Source of the DNA: Arthrobacter stackebrandtii
GTDB taxonomy: Bacteria; Actinomycetota; Actinomycetes; Actinomycetales; Micrococcaceae
Assembly: GCF_017876675.1 (NCBI RefSeq)
Contig: NZ_JAGIOI010000001.1
Span: 2,666,001 to 2,730,000 of the forward strand
Reading direction: 5' to 3'
DNA length: 64,000 bases
Shown here: piece by piece, positions 44,474 to 54,255 of the stretch
How the letters are laid out: each line of letters begins with the position of its first letter
Numbering within the stretch: the first letter of the stretch is position 1
Program-made: the position numbers and the translations under genes
Notes under the pieces: generated by a model
Told to the model about the DNA's origin: nothing
The model's database searches: none
Seen by the model: only the letters and a program-made list of their open reading frames with translations

Positions 44474-46057
44474 CTACGCCACCGTGAAGCCGACGCTGTG
44501 CCATCCCGTGGCCCCGTCGGGTGCGGGCGGCGCATCTGCGGAAACCTGCAGCGCACCTGCGCTGTCGTAGGCCCGGACCCTGGCAGTGTGGCTGCCGGCG
44601 GTGGCGCCGTCCCAGATGAAGGACCACTGCCGCCACGTATCCAGCGACGCCTCGGCGGCGAGCTGCGCACCGAGCCAGGGTCCGCCGTCGAGCTGCACTT
44701 CAACCTTGGAAATGCCGCGGTGCTGGGCCCAGGCGCTGCCGCCCAGCGCCACCTTCCCGGCCGGGACCTGGGCACCGCCGCGGGGGACCTCGATCCGCGA
44801 CGCCGTCTTGACCGGCCCGTGCGACGACCAGCCGCGCGACGTCCAGTACGCGGTCTGCTGCGCGAACGTGGTGACCTCCAGCTCCACCACCCACTTGGTC
44901 GCGGAGACGTAGCCGTACAGCCCCGGCACCACCATGCGCACCGGAAAACCGTGCTCCACGGGCAGCGGCTCCCCGTTCATGCCCACCGCCAGCAGGGCGT
45001 TGCGCCCGTCCTGCAGTACCGGCAGGGGAGTGGAGGCGGTGAACCCGTCCACGCTGGTGGAGAGCACCATGTCGGCCCCGGGCAGCGGCCGGGCGCGCGC
45101 CAGCACCTCCCGCAGCGGCAGCCCCAGCCACGTGGCGTTGCCCACCAGGTTCCCGCCCACCTCGTTGGACACGCACGCCAGTGTCACCTGGGCCTCCGTG
45201 AGCTCCTGTGCCAGCAGCTCGTCAAACCCCATGGTGAATTCCTGTTCCACCATGCCGTGCACCCGCAGCTCCCACGTCCCGGGGTCCACCTCCGGTGGCA
45301 CGAGTGCGGTGTCGATCCGGTAAAAATCGCCGTTCGGGGTCGTGAACGGGACCACCCCGGCCACGGGCGACTGCACCCCTTCCGGCAGCGCCGGCGCAGT
45401 GGTGTGCGGGGCGGGCAGCCTGAGCGAGGCCCGGACATTGTTCACCACGGTCCTCGTGCGGTTGAGCAGCGTCCCTGCCAGGCCAAGCACGACGGCGGCA
45501 CCCGCCACCGCGGCCGAGCCCGCCAAAAATGCGCGCCGGCTGGGGTTCCCCGGCTGCTGCGCCTGGTCGGCGCGCGCAGCGGGCCCCGGCCTGGCGGCCT
45601 CCACGGCCTGTTCCGTGAGCATGCGCAGCGCCCACAGTGCTGCTGCGGTGCCGACGGCCAGGGGCAGGATGTCCAGGGGGCCGGCGCCGCTGCGGGTCAG
45701 GATGCAGGCCGCCATGGCGACTGCGGCAGCCAGCACCAGGACGTTGGCGGTGCGCGGCCGCTTGAGGGCGAGCACTCCAAGGGCTGCCGAGGCCGCGGCG
45801 GCCACGACGGCCATGGCCACGAGCAGCGCCGTCTTGTCATTGGTGCCGAAGGCGGCGATCGCAAAGTCCTTCAGCCACGCAGGGGTGAAGTCGATGAACG
45901 TCGAGCCCACCGCCGCAAAGGGAGTGGATGCGGGGCCGAAGAAGATGGACAGCAGCTGGGCTGTGCCGAACAGCAGCGCAGCGGAAGCAATCCCTGCGAG
46001 GGCGCCGCGCCAGGCAGCGCCCCGAGCCCCCCGCGATGACTCATCCCGTGCGGACAT
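44474..46057 (-). CDS. Membrane-anchored sulfite-oxidase-like molybdoprotein
   Basis: A 527-residue protein. The N-terminal part has about four to five membrane spans (residues 20-140) followed by a twin-arginine-like SRRAFLAGSAAVAGAAVVLG span. The periplasmic-side domain is the oxidoreductase molybdopterin-binding fold, with the Mo-ligating cysteine in TLACVSNEVGGNLVGNATW and GYVSATKWVVELEVTTF; a Mo-co dimerisation-type immunoglobulin domain ends the chain (HTARVRAYDSAGALQVSADA). It may oxidise or reduce sulfur or other oxo compounds outside the membrane. The electron partner is not in the window. Confidence 0.85.
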   Translation of the reverse strand: MSARDESSRGARGAAWRGALAGIASAALLFGTAQLLSIFFGPASTPFAAVGSTFIDFTPAWLKDFAIAAFGTNDKTALLVAMAVVAAAASAALGVLALKRPRTANVLVLAAAVAMAACILTRSGAGPLDILPLAVGTAAALWALRMLTEQAVEAARPGPAARADQAQQPGNPSRRAFLAGSAAVAGAAVVLGLAGTLLNRTRTVVNNVRASLRLPAPHTTAPALPEGVQSPVAGVVPFTTPNGDFYRIDTALVPPEVDPGTWELRVHGMVEQEFTMGFDELLAQELTEAQVTLACVSNEVGGNLVGNATWLGLPLREVLARARPLPGADMVLSTSVDGFTASTPLPVLQDGRNALLAVGMNGEPLPVEHGFPVRMVVPGLYGYVSATKWVVELEVTTFAQQTAYWTSRGWSSHGPVKTASRIEVPRGGAQVPAGKVALGGSAWAQHRGISKVEVQLDGGPWLGAQLAAEASLDTWRQWSFIWDGATAGSHTARVRAYDSAGALQVSADAPPAPDGATGWHSVGFTVA

Positions 46058-46137
46058 GGCCGGTGCTTCCTGTCTCCTGTGAACTACTCCTGCCTCTACG
46101 CTACTGCGCCGCCGCCGCTGCGGCACCCCCGGCCGCC

Positions 46138-46143
46138 TATAAA
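46138..46143 (+). promoter_or_regulatory. -10 element of leaderless dapE transcript
   Basis: TATAAA sits 8 bases before the dapE ATG at 46152 with no Shine-Dalgarno, so transcription probably starts at the initiation codon. Confidence 0.5.
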
Positions 46144-46151
46144 CTGGCTGG

Positions 46152-47312
46152 ATGACCCCAACAAGCGATCCCACGCCCGCCTTCCGCCCCGCAGCCCCCG
46201 CCGACCATGGCGGCGCAGGCAACGGCGGCCCGGACGCCGTCGTGCTTGACGTGCACGGGGACGTGGCCGGGCTGACGGCAGCGATCATGGACATCGAGTC
46301 GGTCTCCGGCAACGAGCGGGCGCTGGCCGATGCCGTGGAGGGTGCGCTGCGGGCGCTGCCGCACCTGTCGGTGGTGCGCAACGGCGATTCAATCGTGGCG
46401 CGGACGGAGCTGGGCCGGGCCGAGCGGATCATCCTGGCCGGCCATTTGGACACCGTGCCGCTGCCCACCACAGAGGGGGCCCGCGGGACGGTGCCCAGCT
46501 CGTGGGTCGGAGAGGTGCTCTACGGGCGCGGCGCCACCGACATGAAGGGCGGAGTGGCGGTGCAGCTGGCCATCGCGGCAACCCTGCCCGAGCCCACGAA
46601 GGACATCACCTTCATCTTCTACGACCACGAGGAAGTGGCCGCCGCCAAGAGCGGGCTGGGCCGGCTGGTGCGCGAGAACCGCGAGCTGCTGGACGCAGAC
46701 TTCGGCATCCTGCTCGAGCCCACCAACGGCACCGTGGAGGGCGGCTGCAACGGCACCATCCGCTTCGAGGCCACCACGCGCGGGTTGGCTGCGCATTCGG
46801 CGCGCGCATGGATGGGGGAGAATGCCATCCACGCCGCAGCCCCCATCCTGACCCGGCTCGCCGTGTACGAACCGGCCACCGTCACCGTTGACGGGCTGGA
46901 TTACCGGGAGTCGCTCAACGCGGTGAAGATCCACGGCGGCACGGCCGGGAACGTCATCCCGGACGGCTGCGTGGTGGAGATCAACTACCGCTATGCGCCG
47001 GACAAGTCGCCCGCCCAGGCCGAGGCGCACGTGCGGAGCCTGCTGGACGGCTTCGACCTTGTCCGCACCGACTCCTCCGCCGGTGCGCGGCCCGGCTTGA
47101 ATGCGCCGGCTGCGGCGTCGTTCGTGGCCGCTGTGGGGCGCGAGCCACTGCCCAAGTACGGCTGGACGGATGTGGCGCGGCTGAGCGAGATGGGGATTCC
47201 GGCCGTGAACTTCGGTCCGGGCGACGCCCTGCTGGCCCATTCCGACGACGAGCACGTCACCGCCGCGGCCATCCGGGAATGCCTGGCGGCCCTGACCCGC
47301 TGGCTCAGCTGA
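46152..47312 (+). CDS. dapE: Succinyl-diaminopimelate desuccinylase
   Basis: A 386-residue M20 metallohydrolase that releases succinate from N-succinyl-LL-diaminopimelate. Metal-site motifs are ILAGHLDTVPLP, GATDMKGGVAV, YDHEEVAAAKSG (catalytic E pair), LEPTNGTVEGGCNG and FGPGDALLAHSDDE. The N-terminal 35 residues are a Pro/Ala/Gly-rich extension, longer than usual. Divergent from the molybdoprotein gene, near dapD. The strong bidirectional terminator at 47381 separates it from the glutamate operon. Confidence 0.92.
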   Translation: MTPTSDPTPAFRPAAPADHGGAGNGGPDAVVLDVHGDVAGLTAAIMDIESVSGNERALADAVEGALRALPHLSVVRNGDSIVARTELGRAERIILAGHLDTVPLPTTEGARGTVPSSWVGEVLYGRGATDMKGGVAVQLAIAATLPEPTKDITFIFYDHEEVAAAKSGLGRLVRENRELLDADFGILLEPTNGTVEGGCNGTIRFEATTRGLAAHSARAWMGENAIHAAAPILTRLAVYEPATVTVDGLDYRESLNAVKIHGGTAGNVIPDGCVVEINYRYAPDKSPAQAEAHVRSLLDGFDLVRTDSSAGARPGLNAPAAASFVAAVGREPLPKYGWTDVARLSEMGIPAVNFGPGDALLAHSDDEHVTAAAIRECLAALTRWLS

Positions 47313-47380
47313 CACCTCGTCCACTTCCTGCCCGGCGGCGGCCAGCCCACCTTGGGCGGGCCGGGCGCCGTCGGGCACAC

Positions 47381-47420
47381 AACAGCCCCGGTGCGAAGAC
47401 TCGCGCCGGGGCTGTTGTTT
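47381..47420. terminator. Bidirectional terminator between dapE and gluD
   Basis: AACAGCCCCGGTGCG pairs with CGCGCCGGGGCTGTT, followed by GTTTT on the plus strand. Lies between the convergent ends of dapE and the glutamate operon. Confidence 0.85.
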
Positions 47421-47447
47421 TCGTGGTGCCGTGCTGGGTGAAAAGGA

Positions 47448-48290
47448 TCAGCCGGCCATGCCCACCTTGGTCTTGAGGACCTTGAGGCGCGAGGACATCT
47501 TGAACTCCGTGTATTTTGCCAGACCCGAGAGGATCAAGCAGAGGCCTACGTAGACCACGGCCGTGACCATGTAGGCCGGGAGGATGGGCGAGCCGTACTG
47601 GCCCTGGGAGCCGAGGACGCCTGCGTAGTACAGGATCTCGTTGTAGGTGATCAGGAAGCCCAGCGAGGTGTCCTTCATGATGACCACCAGCTGGGAAATG
47701 ATGACCGGCAGCATGGCCCGGACGGCCTGGGGCAGCAGGATGGACCGGAGCACCTGGCCCTTGGTCAGGCCAATGGCGAGGCCGGCCTCGCCCTGCCCCT
47801 TGGGCAGGGACTCAATGCCCGCGCGGAACACCTCTGCCAGGACCGAACCGTTGTACAGGATCAGGCCGGCGACGACGGCGATGAACGGCGTCATGCCTTC
47901 GACGCCCACGGACGGGAGACCGTAGTACATGATCATCATCAGGATCAGCAGTGGCACAGCCCGGAACGCCTCGGTGAACCAGTAGCACGGCACGCTCAGC
48001 CACTTGGTGTCGGCCAGGCGGCCGAAGGCAAGGACAACGCCCAGTATCAGGCTGCCGACGGCGGCGACGCCAAAGGCACTGATGGTCGCCCAGATGGCCT
48101 CCAGGAATTTTTCCTGGACCCTGGGGAACGTGAATATTTCCCACTTCTTGGCCGTGAATTGCCCGGATTCGTAGAACTTGTACACGATGAAGGCGATGAT
48201 TGCCGCCACCACAAGCACCGTGATGACGTTCAAGTATTTGTTGCGTGTGCGGGCCTTGGGCCCGGGCACATCAAAGAGTACCGAGCTCAT
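47448..48290 (-). CDS. gluD: Glutamate ABC transporter permease GluD
   Basis: A 280-residue polar amino acid permease (HisM/GlnP family) with five to six spans. The family hallmark is FTEAFRAVPLLILMMIMYYG and the EAA loop EAGLAIGLTKGQVLRSILLP. ATG 48290 overlaps gluC by 4 nt (ATGA). It forms a heterodimeric channel with GluC. The four genes are ordered gluABCD as in Corynebacterium glutamicum. Confidence 0.93.
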   Translation of the reverse strand: MSSVLFDVPGPKARTRNKYLNVITVLVVAAIIAFIVYKFYESGQFTAKKWEIFTFPRVQEKFLEAIWATISAFGVAAVGSLILGVVLAFGRLADTKWLSVPCYWFTEAFRAVPLLILMMIMYYGLPSVGVEGMTPFIAVVAGLILYNGSVLAEVFRAGIESLPKGQGEAGLAIGLTKGQVLRSILLPQAVRAMLPVIISQLVVIMKDTSLGFLITYNEILYYAGVLGSQGQYGSPILPAYMVTAVVYVGLCLILSGLAKYTEFKMSSRLKVLKTKVGMAG

Positions 48291-48937
48291 CGGGCAACCC
48301 TCCATTTCTTCTCGAGGTAGCGTTGCAGCGGGGTCAGGATGCCCAGCACCAGCACCATAAAGATCAAGGCAACCCACAACAGGCCCGGCAGCAGCGGCTC
48401 ACCGCGTTCACTGAGGTAGGCGCGGATGGCGCCGGCCTCGAGGACGGAGAAGCCTGCCGCGACAGTGGTGTTTTTCAGGAGGGCGATGAAGACGCTGAAC
48501 AGCGGCGGCACCACGGAACGGAACGCCTGGGGCAGCACAATCAGCGTCAGGGTTTGCATGAACGGCAACCCGATGGCGCGGGCTGCTTCCGACTGTCCGA
48601 CCGAAACGGTGTTGATGCCGGACCGAATGGCCTCCGAAACGTAGGTGGCCGTGTAGAGCGAAAGGCCCACGATGGCGGCAGCCATGAAGCTGAGGTCGGG
48701 CAGTCCCAGCTGGGGGTATCCGAGGGCGAAGAACGCCAGAATCAGGGTCAACGGGGTGTTGCGGACGGCGTTGACGTAGAAGGTGCCAGTGGCCTGCATG
48801 GCAGGCACCGGGGAAACCCGCATGCCGGCAACGATGGTGCCCAGGATCAGGGCAAAAAAGGCGGAAAAGACAAACAGGATGCCGGTGTTTTTGAACCCCG
48901 TAAGGAACAGTTCGGCGTTGTCAGTTAGAACATTCAC
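48287..48937 (-). CDS. gluC: Glutamate ABC transporter permease GluC
   Basis: A 216-residue amino acid ABC permease: FSAFFALILGTIVAGMRVSP, NAVRNTPLTLILAFFALGYP (family motif), and the EAA loop EAARAIGLPFMQTLTLIVLP. Last residues are basic (RYLEKKWRVAR). Coupled to gluD by overlap, 89 nt after gluB. Confidence 0.93.
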   Translation of the reverse strand: MNVLTDNAELFLTGFKNTGILFVFSAFFALILGTIVAGMRVSPVPAMQATGTFYVNAVRNTPLTLILAFFALGYPQLGLPDLSFMAAAIVGLSLYTATYVSEAIRSGINTVSVGQSEAARAIGLPFMQTLTLIVLPQAFRSVVPPLFSVFIALLKNTTVAAGFSVLEAGAIRAYLSERGEPLLPGLLWVALIFMVLVLGILTPLQRYLEKKWRVAR

Positions 48938-49026
48938 AGGGCAGCGTCGCTTTCAGTGAATTCGAGTGGGCGAAGAGTTGGTGCCGCACCGGCCGCGGCC
49001 GCTGCGGCACCAACAATCAGGGACGG

Positions 49027-49932
49027 TCAGTACTGGTCAACCGCAGGCTGCTCAACCTTGGTGCCGGACGCCCCCAGCGTCGCGTCGTAGATCTTGGTCC
49101 ACGTGGCGTTGCCGTCGGTCAGCGTCGTGTTCAGGAAGGTGCGCAGTGCCGTGTCGCCCAGGGGCAGGCCGATGCCGTACTTCTCCACCGTGAACGGCTC
49201 ACCCACAACCTTCAGGTTGTCCGGGTCCTGTGAGGCATAGCCCAGGAGGATGGCCTGGTCAGTGGTCACCGCGTCAACCTGGCCGGTCTTGAGGTTCTCC
49301 ACGCACTTGGAGTAGAGGTCGTACTCAACCGGGGTGGCCTCCGGGAAGTTCTCGCGGATGTTCTGGATGGGAGTTGAACCGGTGGCGGAGCAGACCTTCT
49401 TGCCGGCGAGGTCCTTTTCGCTCTTGATGTCCGTGTTGTCCTTGGCCACCAGCAGGCCCTGGCCCGTGATGAAGTAGGGGCCGGCAAAGTCCACGAGCTT
49501 CTTGCGCTTGTCCGTGATGGAGTACGTGCCCACGTAGAGGTCGACGTCGCCGTTGGCCAGTGCAGTCTCGCGGTTGGCGGACGGGATCGGCTTGAACTCA
49601 ATCTTGTCCGCCGGAACGCCCAGCGATGCCGCCATCCAGCGGGCAATTTCAATGTCGAAACCGCTGCGCTCACCTGTGGCTGCATCGAGGTAGCCCAGAC
49701 CGGGCTGGTCCTCCTTGACGCCGATGCGGATCTTGCCGGAGGACTTGATCGCATCAAACGTGGGGCTGCCGGTCAGGGCAACGTCCTTCGCCACCTCATA
49801 TGTCAGGCCGGCTTCGCCGCCGCCTTCCGTGCTGCCACCGCCCGTGTCTCCGCCACAGCCGCTCAAGGCCAGGGCAGCTGCAGTGAAGACAGCCGCTACG
49901 CCGAGGCTCTTCTTGCTAAAAAACTTTTTCAA
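49027..49932 (-). CDS. gluB: Glutamate-binding lipoprotein GluB
   Basis: A 301-residue family-3 binding lipoprotein with lipobox LSGC (cysteine about 26) and a Gly/Ser-rich linker. The ligand fold includes SGKIRIGVKEDQPGLGYLDA, GFDIEIARWMAASLGVPADK, DVDLYVGTYSITDKRKKLVD and GLPLGDTALRTFLN. It delivers glutamate (or related amino acids) to GluCD. Confidence 0.92.
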   Translation of the reverse strand: MKKFFSKKSLGVAAVFTAAALALSGCGGDTGGGSTEGGGEAGLTYEVAKDVALTGSPTFDAIKSSGKIRIGVKEDQPGLGYLDAATGERSGFDIEIARWMAASLGVPADKIEFKPIPSANRETALANGDVDLYVGTYSITDKRKKLVDFAGPYFITGQGLLVAKDNTDIKSEKDLAGKKVCSATGSTPIQNIRENFPEATPVEYDLYSKCVENLKTGQVDAVTTDQAILLGYASQDPDNLKVVGEPFTVEKYGIGLPLGDTALRTFLNTTLTDGNATWTKIYDATLGASGTKVEQPAVDQY

Positions 49933-50002
49933 GGTATTTCCTTTCTTAGTCGGCCACAGGGGCCGGGAACAAAAGTGGCCCGATGGGCCAAAACTGGGGG
50001 TG

Positions 50003-50761
50003 CTATCCGTTGGTCAGGATCTTGGACAGGAAATCCTTGGCCCTGTCTGTCTGCGGATTGGTGAAGAATTCCTCGGGTGAGGCTTCTTCAACAATCTGGC
50101 CGTCCGCCATGAAGATGACCCTGTCCGCGGCTTTGCGGGCAAACCCCATCTCGTGCGTGACAACCACCATGGTCATGCCATCCTTGGCCAGCTCCACCAT
50201 GACATCCAGGACCTCGTTGATCATTTCCGGGTCGAGGGCACTGGTGGGTTCGTCAAACAGCATGACCTTTGGCTTCATTGCCAAGGCACGCGCAATGGCC
50301 ACGCGCTGCTGCTGGCCACCCGAGAGCTGGGCCGGCAGCTTCGCCGACTGGTGCCCCACGCCGACACGCTCCAACAGCGAAAAGGCGAGCTTCTCGGCGT
50401 CGGGCTTGCTCATGCCCTTGACCTTGATGGGGCCAAGGGTGACGTTTTCCAGGATGGTCTTGTGGGCGAACAGGTTGAAGGACTGGAAGACCATTCCGAC
50501 GTCGGCACGCAGGTTGGCCAGGGCCCGCCCTTCCTTGGGCAGTTCCTTGCCTTCAATGGTGATGGAGCCGTTGTCAATGGTTTCCAGCCGGTTGATGGTG
50601 CGGCACAGTGTTGACTTTCCGGAGCCCGAAGGCCCCAGCACTACCAGGACTTCACCCTTGGCGACACTGAGATTAATATCCTGCAGCACGTGGAGGGAGC
50701 TGTAGTGCTTGTTGACAGCTTTGAGCTCCACGAGGGCAGGAGCAGGTGCGGGATTTGTCAT
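50003..50761 (-). CDS. gluA: Glutamate ABC transporter ATPase GluA
   Basis: A 252-residue ABC ATPase of the polar amino acid group: Walker [12 protein letters not shown]-loop [11 protein letters not shown], signature [11 protein letters not shown], Walker [17 protein letters not shown]-loop [10 protein letters not shown]. First gene of the operon. ATG 50761 is preceded on its strand by TACATT and six bases, so it is likely leaderless. The upstream longer frame is not supported. Confidence 0.94.
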   Translation of the reverse strand: MTNPAPAPALVELKAVNKHYSSLHVLQDINLSVAKGEVLVVLGPSGSGKSTLCRTINRLETIDNGSITIEGKELPKEGRALANLRADVGMVFQSFNLFAHKTILENVTLGPIKVKGMSKPDAEKLAFSLLERVGVGHQSAKLPAQLSGGQQQRVAIARALAMKPKVMLFDEPTSALDPEMINEVLDVMVELAKDGMTMVVVTHEMGFARKAADRVIFMADGQIVEEASPEEFFTNPQTDRAKDFLSKILTNG

Positions 50762-50773
50762 GCAATGAATGTA
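50762..50773 (-). promoter_or_regulatory. -10 element of leaderless gluA transcript
   Basis: TACATT (50773-50768), then CATTGC, then ATG: promoter of the gluABCD operon. Confidence 0.45.
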
Positions 50774-50882
50774 TCGAGAATCACAGCGGGGGGTAAAGGA
50801 TTTGGCCATGTCGGTGCGGATCGTAACGCTAACGAGACAATGTGATGCGTGCCACCGCCGCCGGGCCGCTGCCCCCGTGCCG

Positions 50883-50888
50883 TAGCCT
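50883..50888 (+). promoter_or_regulatory. -10 element of leaderless LOG-family gene
   Basis: TAGCCT followed by seven bases and the ATG at 50896; no Shine-Dalgarno. Confidence 0.4.
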
Positions 50889-50895
50889 AGGTGCC

Positions 50896-51675
50896 ATGAG
50901 TTCACCAACAGGATCCAGCCGCCCCGTCCGACCCGAGCTGCGCAGGTTTGGCATCTGGCGCAAAAACGGTGCCGGCCTGGAGACCGCCGACGCCCGGCTC
51001 CTGGAAACCCCGCCCAGCAGCGACTTCACCCACACGGACCCGTGGCGCGTCATGCGGATCCAGAGTGAGTTTGTCCAGGGCTTTGATGCGCTGGCCGAGA
51101 TTGGCCCGGCCATCAGCGTGTTCGGCTCTGCCCGCACCAAGCCGGAATCCCCGTACTACGCCACGGGCGTGGAGGTGGGCCGCCGGCTGGTCGAGGCCGG
51201 GGTGGCCGTCATCACCGGCGGCGGGCCCGGTTCCATGGAGGCCGCCAACCGCGGCGCCGCAGAGGCCGGCGGGCTGTCCATCGGCCTGGGCATCGAGCTG
51301 CCCTTCGAGACCGGCATGAACCAGTGGGTTGGGCTGGGCGTGGACTTCCGCTACTTCTTTGCCCGCAAGACCATGTTTGTGAAGTACGCGCAGGGCTTTG
51401 TGGTGCTGCCCGGCGGCCTCGGCACCCTCGACGAGCTCTTCGAGGCCATGGTCCTGGTGCAGACCAGCAAGGTCAGCCAGTTCCCCATTGTCCTGGTGGA
51501 CAAGGCATTCTGGGGCCCGCTCATGGACTGGCTGCGGGACACCATGGTGGAACAGGGACTCGTTTCGCCTGGCGACCTGGACATTGTGCAGCTCGTGGAC
51601 ACGGCCGAAGAAGCCGTGGAACTGGTCATGGCCGGCCAGGCCGGCGCCAAGGTTGCCGCCCGCGAAAAGGATTGA
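50896..51675 (+). CDS. TIGR00730 family Rossmann-fold protein (LOG-like)
   Basis: A 259-residue protein with the lysine-decarboxylase-like Rossmann fold of LOG cytokinin riboside phosphoribohydrolases: [40 protein letters not shown] and the signature [14 protein letters not shown]. Homologues hydrolyse nucleoside 5'-monophosphates to free the base. In actinobacteria it lies close to dapE, as here. Start ATG 50896 is supported by the leaderless promoter geometry. Confidence 0.9.
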   Translation: MSSPTGSSRPVRPELRRFGIWRKNGAGLETADARLLETPPSSDFTHTDPWRVMRIQSEFVQGFDALAEIGPAISVFGSARTKPESPYYATGVEVGRRLVEAGVAVITGGGPGSMEAANRGAAEAGGLSIGLGIELPFETGMNQWVGLGVDFRYFFARKTMFVKYAQGFVVLPGGLGTLDELFEAMVLVQTSKVSQFPIVLVDKAFWGPLMDWLRDTMVEQGLVSPGDLDIVQLVDTAEEAVELVMAGQAGAKVAAREKD

Positions 51676-51705
51676 GTTGTCCGGCGCATCTGGCACCATG
51701 GTCTT

Positions 51706-52194
51706 GTGACCTATTTCCTGATCTTCCTTGCCATCATTGTGGGCGCCGCCGCGGTGTTCTATGTGGTGGGCCTGAACCGGCTGGACGCTGACGCCACCGT
51801 CTACGAGGACGCCCTCGGCGCGCCCGTGGCCAGCCTGCCCCCGGTGTTGCTGCCGGCCGCGCCAGCCCCTGCCGACGTCGACCGGCTGCGCTTCTCCCTT
51901 GGCCTCCGCGGCTACCGCATGGACCAGGTGGATGAGGTGCTGGACCGGCTGCGCGACGAGCTGGCGCTCAAGGACGCGGAGATCGCCCGGCTGGAATCAG
52001 CGGCCCGGCCGGACTCGGCACTGCCCGCCCCGGTGTCTGCCGCCCGGGTTGCCGCCTCGCCGACAACCGCGGCGCCGGTTGCCAAGGCGCCTGTTCCCGC
52101 CGCCTTGAAGCACGACGGCGGTGCGCCGGCTGCCGCTGGGCCGGACGGTTCCGCCGGTGCCGGTGTGGAGACGGGCCCCGATGGCGGCCGGTAG
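51706..52194 (+). CDS. DivIVA-domain membrane-anchored protein
   Basis: A 162-residue protein with one N-terminal membrane span (YFLIFLAIIVGAAAVFYVVG) and a short DivIVA-like region (DVDRLRFSLGLRGYRMDQVD, EVLDRLRDELALKDAEIARL coiled coil), followed by a Pro/Ala-rich tail. DivIVA (Wag31) domain proteins localise to curved membranes and guide polar growth. Start GTG 51706. It overlaps the tag gene by 14 nt, so they are co-transcribed. Confidence 0.8.
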   Translation: MTYFLIFLAIIVGAAAVFYVVGLNRLDADATVYEDALGAPVASLPPVLLPAAPAPADVDRLRFSLGLRGYRMDQVDEVLDRLRDELALKDAEIARLESAARPDSALPAPVSAARVAASPTTAAPVAKAPVPAALKHDGGAPAAAGPDGSAGAGVETGPDGGR

Positions 52195-52753
52195 CGACGG
52201 CCGGTCCCGCTGCAGCTGGGCCGGGATTGAGAGCGACGAAGCCTACCAGCGCTACCACGACGAGGAGTGGGGCCGCCCCGTGGACGGCGAGGCGGAGCTG
52301 TTTGAACGGCTCAGCCTGGAAGCCTTCCAGTCGGGGCTCAGCTGGCTGACCATCCTGCGAAAGCGCGAATCGTTCAGGGAGGCCTTTGCCGGATTCGACC
52401 CGGCCGCCGTGGCCGCCTTCGACGAATCCGATGTGGCCCGGCTGCTGGCCGACGCCGCCATTGTCCGCAACCGGCTGAAGATCAACGCCACGATTGCCAA
52501 CGCCCGCGCCCTGCTGGCGCTGCCTGCCGGAACCACGCTGGGCTCCATCATTGCCGCCCACGCCCCACAGCTGCCGCGTCCCGCCGGGGACCCCGTTCCC
52601 GCCCAGACTGCGGAGTCCGCCCTGTTGGCCAAGGCATTGAAGAAGCAGGGATTCTCCTTCGTGGGGCCAACCACCGCCTACGCAATGATGCAGGCCATTG
52701 GCGTGGTGAATGACCACCAGCCGGGATGCTGGCTGGCACCGGACCCGGCGTGA
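52181..52753 (+). CDS. tag: DNA-3-methyladenine glycosylase I
   Basis: A 190-residue Tag glycosylase that removes 3-methyladenine from alkylated DNA. Signature CSWAGIESDEAYQRYHDEEW, then LFERLSLEAFQSGLSWLTIL (catalytic E), and a C-terminal zinc site made of the early C, the late H and C (VVNDHQPGCW). Length is normal. Its stop overlaps the next start (GTGA). Confidence 0.92.
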   Translation: MAAGSDGRSRCSWAGIESDEAYQRYHDEEWGRPVDGEAELFERLSLEAFQSGLSWLTILRKRESFREAFAGFDPAAVAAFDESDVARLLADAAIVRNRLKINATIANARALLALPAGTTLGSIIAAHAPQLPRPAGDPVPAQTAESALLAKALKKQGFSFVGPTTAYAMMQAIGVVNDHQPGCWLAPDPA

Positions 52754-54063
52754 GCGCCACGGAGGGGCCGGTGTCCGGCGAGGTCCCCGGCGCCCGTGCC
52801 GCGCCTGAAAGTGTACGACCCCCGGTCGTGGCCATGCCCGGTCACGCCAGCCCAACCGTCAACGACATGCTGTTCCTTGCACTGCGCCGCGTCCTGGCGC
52901 CGCTTCGGCACGCACCCTGGTGGCTGAAAGTTACGCTGGTCTACGCCGCCGCAAGGGTCACCAGCTTTGTCATCTTCGCCGCAGCCGCTTGGCAGTCCGA
53001 CGCCACACCCTGGTACGGGCAGCAGCCCGGATATCTCGAGTTCATCGACAGCTGGGACGCCGGCTGGTACGAGAAAATCTTCAACCAAGGCTATCCGTCG
53101 GTGATTCCAAGGAACGCGGACGGATCGGCGCAGCCCAACGAGTGGGCGTTCTACCCGGTGCTGCCGCTGCTGGCCCGCGGCGTGCACTCCGTCACCGGCA
53201 TGGGCTGGGCCGGGTCGGGCGCACTGGTGGCAACACTGGCAGGTTTTGCCGCGGCCCTTGTGGTGCACCAGCTCTTCCGGCACTATGCCGGCCCGGCGAC
53301 GGCGCTGTGGGGCGTGGCGTTCTTTGCCTTCTTCCCGGTGTCGGCGGTGCTGCAGGTGCCCTACGCCGAATCGCTTGGCATTCTGTTCCTGGCGGCGGCG
53401 CTGCTCCTGCTCATCCGTGGCAACTACTGGGGGGCCGTCCCCCTGGTGATTCTGCTGTGCCTCTCGCGGCCGGCCGGGGTGCCGTTTGCCGCCGTCGTGC
53501 TTCTTCATCTTTTCCTGCGCTGGCGCAACCGCGGCGCCGTGCCGTTCCCGTGGACCCAGCGGCTGGCCGGGGCGGTGCTGCTGGCGGTCAGCGCCATCAT
53601 GGCGTTCGCCTGGATGCTGGTGGCGTGGTGGGTGACAGGGGACCGCAGCACGTACACCGACACCGAAACGTCGTGGCGCGGGACGGGCCTGGTGCTGTTC
53701 AAGCCCTGGTTTGAGGTGGGCGTGCAGCTGGCCGGGCCGTTCTGGGGGCCGCTGCTGCCGGTGCTGTTCGCGGCGCTGGCGGGGCTGTACCTGTCGTCGC
53801 GGGCGGTGCGCCGGATCGGGCCCGAGCTGCGGGTGTGGTGTGCCATGTACCTGCTGTACCTGCTCGCGGTGCTGCACCCGCAGTCGAGCACTTTCCGGAT
53901 GCTGCTGCCGCTGTTCCCGCTGGCACTCGCCGCGGCGTTCATTTCGCGGTCGCGGGCGTACCGGTGGGCGGTGCTGGTGATGTTCACCGTGCTGCAGGTT
54001 GTGTGGGTTGTGTGGCTGTGGCAGTTTGCCGCGATCAGCCGCGGTGTGGGGTGGCCGCCGTAA
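52750..54063 (+). CDS. PIG-V-like membrane mannosyltransferase
   Basis: A 437-residue polytopic GT-C-type protein resembling PIG-V mannosyltransferases: an N-terminal soluble stretch of 45 residues, then about nine spans. The first external loop has DSWDAGWYEKIFNQGYPS with the acidic D-x-x-W-Y catalytic-type motif, and EWAFYPVLPLLARGV. It probably transfers a mannose from a polyprenyl carrier to a surface glycan or lipoglycan. GTG 52750 overlaps the tag stop and is preferred to the ATG 24 nt upstream. Confidence 0.8.
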   Translation: MSATEGPVSGEVPGARAAPESVRPPVVAMPGHASPTVNDMLFLALRRVLAPLRHAPWWLKVTLVYAAARVTSFVIFAAAAWQSDATPWYGQQPGYLEFIDSWDAGWYEKIFNQGYPSVIPRNADGSAQPNEWAFYPVLPLLARGVHSVTGMGWAGSGALVATLAGFAAALVVHQLFRHYAGPATALWGVAFFAFFPVSAVLQVPYAESLGILFLAAALLLLIRGNYWGAVPLVILLCLSRPAGVPFAAVVLLHLFLRWRNRGAVPFPWTQRLAGAVLLAVSAIMAFAWMLVAWWVTGDRSTYTDTETSWRGTGLVLFKPWFEVGVQLAGPFWGPLLPVLFAALAGLYLSSRAVRRIGPELRVWCAMYLLYLLAVLHPQSSTFRMLLPLFPLALAAAFISRSRAYRWAVLVMFTVLQVVWVVWLWQFAAISRGVGWPP

Positions 54064-54255
54064 CATGCCCGGCCCCTGCTGTAGGTGCTTGGACGGGGAT
54101 TGTCAAAGGTGCCGCGGGTGTCGCGGCACGGCCGCGCCGATTAGCACCCGGGCCCCGAAGTGCGGAATAATGGGTTGTGAGCAGTACAACAGAAACGACA
54201 TGCCGGGGAAACCTCCGGTGGTGTTGTGTATGCACTACGAAAAGGGGAACTCCTG

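Noticed and set aside
43802-46039. 745-codon plus-strand frame
   Set aside because: Antisense to dapD and the molybdoprotein, low-complexity Gly/Arg/His composition, no start signal.
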